Shown here: piece after piece, positions 60,790-64,000 of the stretch
How the letters are laid out: every line of letters begins with the position of its first letter
Position numbering within the stretch: the stretch's first letter is position 1
Source of the DNA: Takifugu bimaculatus
Lineage: Eukaryota > Chordata > Actinopteri > Tetraodontiformes > Tetraodontidae
Reading direction: 5' to 3'
DNA: 64,000 nt
NCBI GenBank assembly: GCA_004026145.2
Contig: CP034986.1
Span: forward strand, 5,518,421-5,582,420
Notes under the pieces: generated by a model
The model's database searches: none
Seen by the model: the letters and a program-made list of their open reading frames with translations, nothing else
Told to the model about the DNA's origin: nothing
Made by a program: the position numbers and the translations under genes

Positions 60790-61780
60790 TTAAAGTAAAG
60801 AAATCTTTTAAGATCTCTGACTGTTAAATTCATCTTAAAAAAGCAATGAAGATACAGATTTTAACTGAGACGGTTCTTGTATACTATTCTCAAAACCTAC
60901 ATGAGCACACACATCCTTCTATCTTCTATCTTTGTGAGGACTTTAACCTCCCAACTAAATGCTCAACCCTAACCGTCCACTTCAATACCAGATTGTAGCA
61001 CTACAACAGCTCTTTGAACATGTGAAGACCAGACAAAAGTCTTCATTTTCATAGTAGAATGGGTATTTTTGGTTCTCAAATCATAGCATATACAAGAAGA
61101 CACATCAGATGTCACCTTAGATGCTGTCAGTGAGGGAGGAAGCAGATGGAGCCGCTGGTCTGTTGTTGCTGTTTCTCTAACTTACAGACGTAACTAGATA
61201 AATACCACAAATACCACCAGTTGAAATGTTCTCACGTATCGGCTGGCCTCGCTCAAAGGCGTCAAAATGATCACTCTTGTCACACATCTGACCCAGTGGT
61301 GACTCACAGATGTCTTGAATCCTTTCAAAACACAAATTGGTTACTTTACTGAAAGAGACCAAGAGTGAGCAGTGATACTCGTAATACTCACTAATAATGC
61401 TTATAGTGATGTGTGGTTTAAGAAATGTTTGATACACATCTTTAAAATCATATTTCATAAAAATGCACCACAAGTTTTGTCTCAAACATCCCAGTAACAA
61501 ATTATCTATATTCATTTATTTCTTATTAACATCAGACTGGCTCCTTGGTCACCATCTTCTTGAAGTTTCACTCTGTCAATAATAAAAATCTGTTTTTTAA
61601 AATAAAAAAAACATTAAACTGTGAGGCCTTCTTTTCTTGTAAGAGTTGATATCAACCTATCGTTTCTGATGTCCGCTGACATTAATGTGCTGAAACTCGC
61701 TGCCCTAAAACGACCCAATGTGATTTCTTAGAACTAGAGTGAGAGTCAGGGAATTGGAGAAATTCTGTACTACTTTTGTC
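60790..61780. repeat. Duplicated spacer, unit 2 (pairs with 53690-54666)
   Basis: Same text as unit 1 with a few substitutions. After about 61780 it gains a short insertion, up to about 61905, holding CTTGAAGATGTTTCGCCTTC and AAGGCTTCTTCAGTTCTGA, wording that I recognise as a common dispersed fish repeat. Confidence 0.8.
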
Positions 61781-61903
61781 CACTTTTGTCAATAGAACTG
61801 TTTTTCTTATCTTGAAGATGTTTCGCCTTCTAACCAGAAGGCTTCTTCAGTTCTGAACTCGCTGGGGACAGAGTTTGAATATAGAGCCCTTGTGGACCGT
61901 TGG

Positions 61904-62355
61904 CGTCGTTGGCAGGGTCGTTGGCAGGGTCATTGGCAGGGTCGTGGGCAGGGTTGTTGGCAGGGTCGTTGGCAGGGTCGTTGGCAGGGTCGTGGGCAGG
62001 GTCGTTGGCAGGGTCGTGGGCAGGGTCGTTGGCAGGGTCGAGGGCAGGGTCGTGGGCAGGGTCGTGGCAGGGTCGAGGGCAGGGTCGTTGGCAGGGTCGT
62101 GGGCAGGGTCGTTGGCAGGTGTCGTGAGGGCAGGGTCGTTGGCAGGGTCGAGGCAGGGTCGTTGGCAGGGTCGTGGCAGGGTCGTGGGCAGGGTCGTGGG
62201 CAGGGTCGTTGGCAGGGTCGTGGGCAGGGTCGTGGGCATGGTCGTTGGCAGGGTCGTGGGCAGGGTCGTTGGCAGGGTCGTGGGCAGGGTCGTGGGCAGG
62301 GTCGTTGGCAGGATCGTGGGCAGGGTCGTTGACAGGGTCGTTGGCAGGGTCGTTG
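61904..62355. repeat. 12-bp minisatellite GGCAGGGTCGTK, long array
   Basis: About 37 units, with several 11-bp and irregular units around 62065-62180. It is two to three times longer than the sister array at 54.7 kb, so the locus varies in copy number. Confidence 0.95.
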
Positions 62356-62822
62356 GTTCTTGTTAAAGTAGCGAACGGTGAGGTACAGTTGGATGATGAG
62401 GTCACTTATTTTGCAGACTGCATGCCCACTGTGTTGTAGTGTCTGCAGGAAGCTTCGCTGACCATGACCCTTGAAAAATGTGCGTTAGCTAAAGCCGCGA
62501 TCACATATTTAGGCAAGTAGGTGAGCCAATGGTGCAATTCTAGCACCATTAAGAAAGGAGAACCTGGCAATGCTGCGGCTCAACATCACAGCCAGATCAC
62601 AATCCCTCCATGTTCTTTATATGATTATATCCATATATAGATTATATCCATAACAAGAACCAATGCGTCGGGCCGTTTTGGCCCAAAACTTGATATTAGA
62701 GATTCGCCTATCTCAGTGGATACCCACTTCACTTCCTCCTGTTTTCTCTCCACCAGTACCGATATACAATTTGTGCTTGAACGCACTAAAAAAGATGTAC
62801 AAGTCGCATCATTGAGCACATC
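62356..62822. repeat. Duplicated spacer, unit 2 (pairs with 54841-55290)
   Basis: Nearly identical to unit 1, ending at about 62822, where it joins the leader of copy E (TTTTCTGGCTACGTGAAACA). The DNA present at 55.29-56.59 kb in unit 1 is missing here. No gene is supported. Confidence 0.8.
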
Positions 62823-63228
62823 TTTTCTGGCTACGTGAAACACTCAGAAAAAGGAGAGCAAAGAAGCTAACTTCTAAGCTAACCTTGACACCCCCCCACC
62901 CCCATTTTCTCCAGTTTGCCGATGATTCAAAGGTTTCTACTTGCTTTTCCTACTGAAACCCACGTTGACCCAGTGATGTTTGAAGAGAAATGAAACTTAT
63001 TTGTAGTTGCACATTGAATGGATGCAGAAAATGAGTTTATTTATGACAGTGAGCAAAAGCAAAATAAGCACAAATAGAGCACAATTCTGACAAGACAAGA
63101 TGACGCTAACAAAGCACGACCTCTGCTAGCAGCACCACAGCTCCCTGTTGTTGCCATCAGTCTCAAATCCAGTGTTGCATGTGAGCGTAAACACCCAAGA
63201 AGACGTTTTCACTCTTTGGGGGTGTAAT

Positions 63229-63974
63229 TTAGGAACAACTCTTATTTTCAGGTTCCTGACTTCTCCATTTTTCATAATGAACAGGGAGACAGTTGTTGAT
63301 CACTTTGTTACAGGCTAGAACTACTTTGTGATCGCTCCCGGTCACTTTTGTTACAGAGCATTTCCCGCATGTTTTTTGTGACTCAACGTCATACACTTTC
63401 ATATTTGAGGTGCTGATGCACAGGTTCCCACCGTTCACCACGCGCTTGCCAGAAGTGCGACAAACTTGACTGACTTGATTCTCATTGGCGTCGATGAAGG
63501 ACTGAACGGGAGTTCTCCCACACAGGTTTTTCTTCTGCAGGTATCTGGAACCAGACACAACGTCTTATTCTTAATCTGATGCTAACGTTTCACACATAGT
63601 TTATTCCAGAAACGTGAGGGACAGTTCTGCCACATGGTGGCTCAGACGGCTGCGATGAGACGTCAAGTCTTATCGTTACTCCACAAAATCGTCACTCATG
63701 AGAAATCTTTACACTTTAGCAAATCAACAAATACAAACTCTTTAGGCCAAGAAGTTGCTGCTTTTCAGTGGTACCTGCTCCATTGTTGTTTATCCGTCCT
63801 GTCAAAGATTTCCTTTAGAACGTGTCTCTGGACAAACACATTGTAATCGCGTTGACTGCTTGTGTTCTGACAGGGCTGAAGGTCCACATCGTCGCGCTCG
63901 GCCCTGGAAAACTTTCCTTTCCCCTCGTGCACGAGGAGGAAGATGGTGACGATGGTGACGAGAGCAAAGTTCAT
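63229..63974 (-). CDS. Secreted RNase A-superfamily-like protein, copy E (intact)
   Basis: Exons 63974-63775 and 63544-63229 give 171 residues with the copy B/C architecture. The signal peptide is identical to B and C. The mature start has one extra codon (DDVDLQPC). FVQRHVLKEIF carries the His12-equivalent, CGRTPVQSFI lacks Lys41, an extra Cys appears in KTCGKC, and NCLPVHYEK keeps the His119-equivalent. The 5' UTR intron acceptor (CCACAG) is visible at about 63987, but the non-coding exon and promoter lie beyond the window. It is more diverged from B and C than they are from each other. Confidence 0.7.
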
Positions 63975-64000
63975 TTTTCCGGCCTGTGGAAAAAGAAAAA

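Noticed and set aside
61830..62405. 191-codon open frames encoding Asp-Pro-Ala-Asn/His repeats
   Set aside because: They are translations of the 12-bp minisatellite; all frames are open there and irregular units break them.

Overview
The window is vertebrate nuclear DNA, almost certainly from a ray-finned (teleost) fish. Genes are split into short exons with GT-AG introns. The recognisable proteins are vertebrate ones (MRPL48, PEA15, CASQ1 and a B-box TRIM protein). Large parts are AT-rich non-coding DNA with CA/GT microsatellites, minisatellites and transposon relics typical of teleosts. The species cannot be named from the sequence. The neighbouring pair pea15 and casq1 matches the human 1q23 neighbours PEA15 and CASQ1.

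Layout. 0.2-2.2 kb (+): a RING/B-box TRIM gene with an acidic tail and no SPRY domain; the tail appears frameshifted. 3.5-5.8 kb (+): mrpl48, eight coding exons, with an apparent single-base insertion in exon 4. 5.8-12.4 kb: no confident gene; the pea15 3' UTR should lie at its right end. 12.4-28.9 kb (-): pea15, three coding exons encoding exactly 130 residues, a 14.7 kb first intron and a non-coding first exon in a GC-rich promoter region. 28.9-37.6 kb: intergenic, with a teleost repeat between two CA arrays, a GGAC microsatellite and a structured minisatellite at 35 kb. 37.7-49.4 kb (+): casq1, eleven coding exons, 457 residues, ending in an unusually long poly-aspartate tail. Its introns hold a MITE, a mariner transposase relic and two strong hairpins.

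49.7-64.0 kb: a young, locally duplicated array of at least six minus-strand loci for secreted proteins that I read as divergent members of the RNase A superfamily. Three are intact (51.3, 57.0 and 63.2 kb; 170, 170 and 171 residues). Three are rearranged: one lost its signal peptide (49.8 kb), one lacks its 5' part (59.4 kb), and one (59.9 kb) has an open frame but lost the catalytic-His exon segment and the second catalytic His. All lack the lysine of the RNase A CKxxNTF motif, and both cysteines of one canonical disulfide are missing. Duplicated with the genes are a 12-bp minisatellite, a possible 67-codon exon of unknown function and shared spacers. One unit carries a solo-LTR-like element.

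The first part is an ordinary housekeeping and muscle-gene neighbourhood. The last 14 kb is the accessory and most novel part: a birth-and-death array of RNase A-like genes in which reciprocal deletions have produced complementary partial genes.
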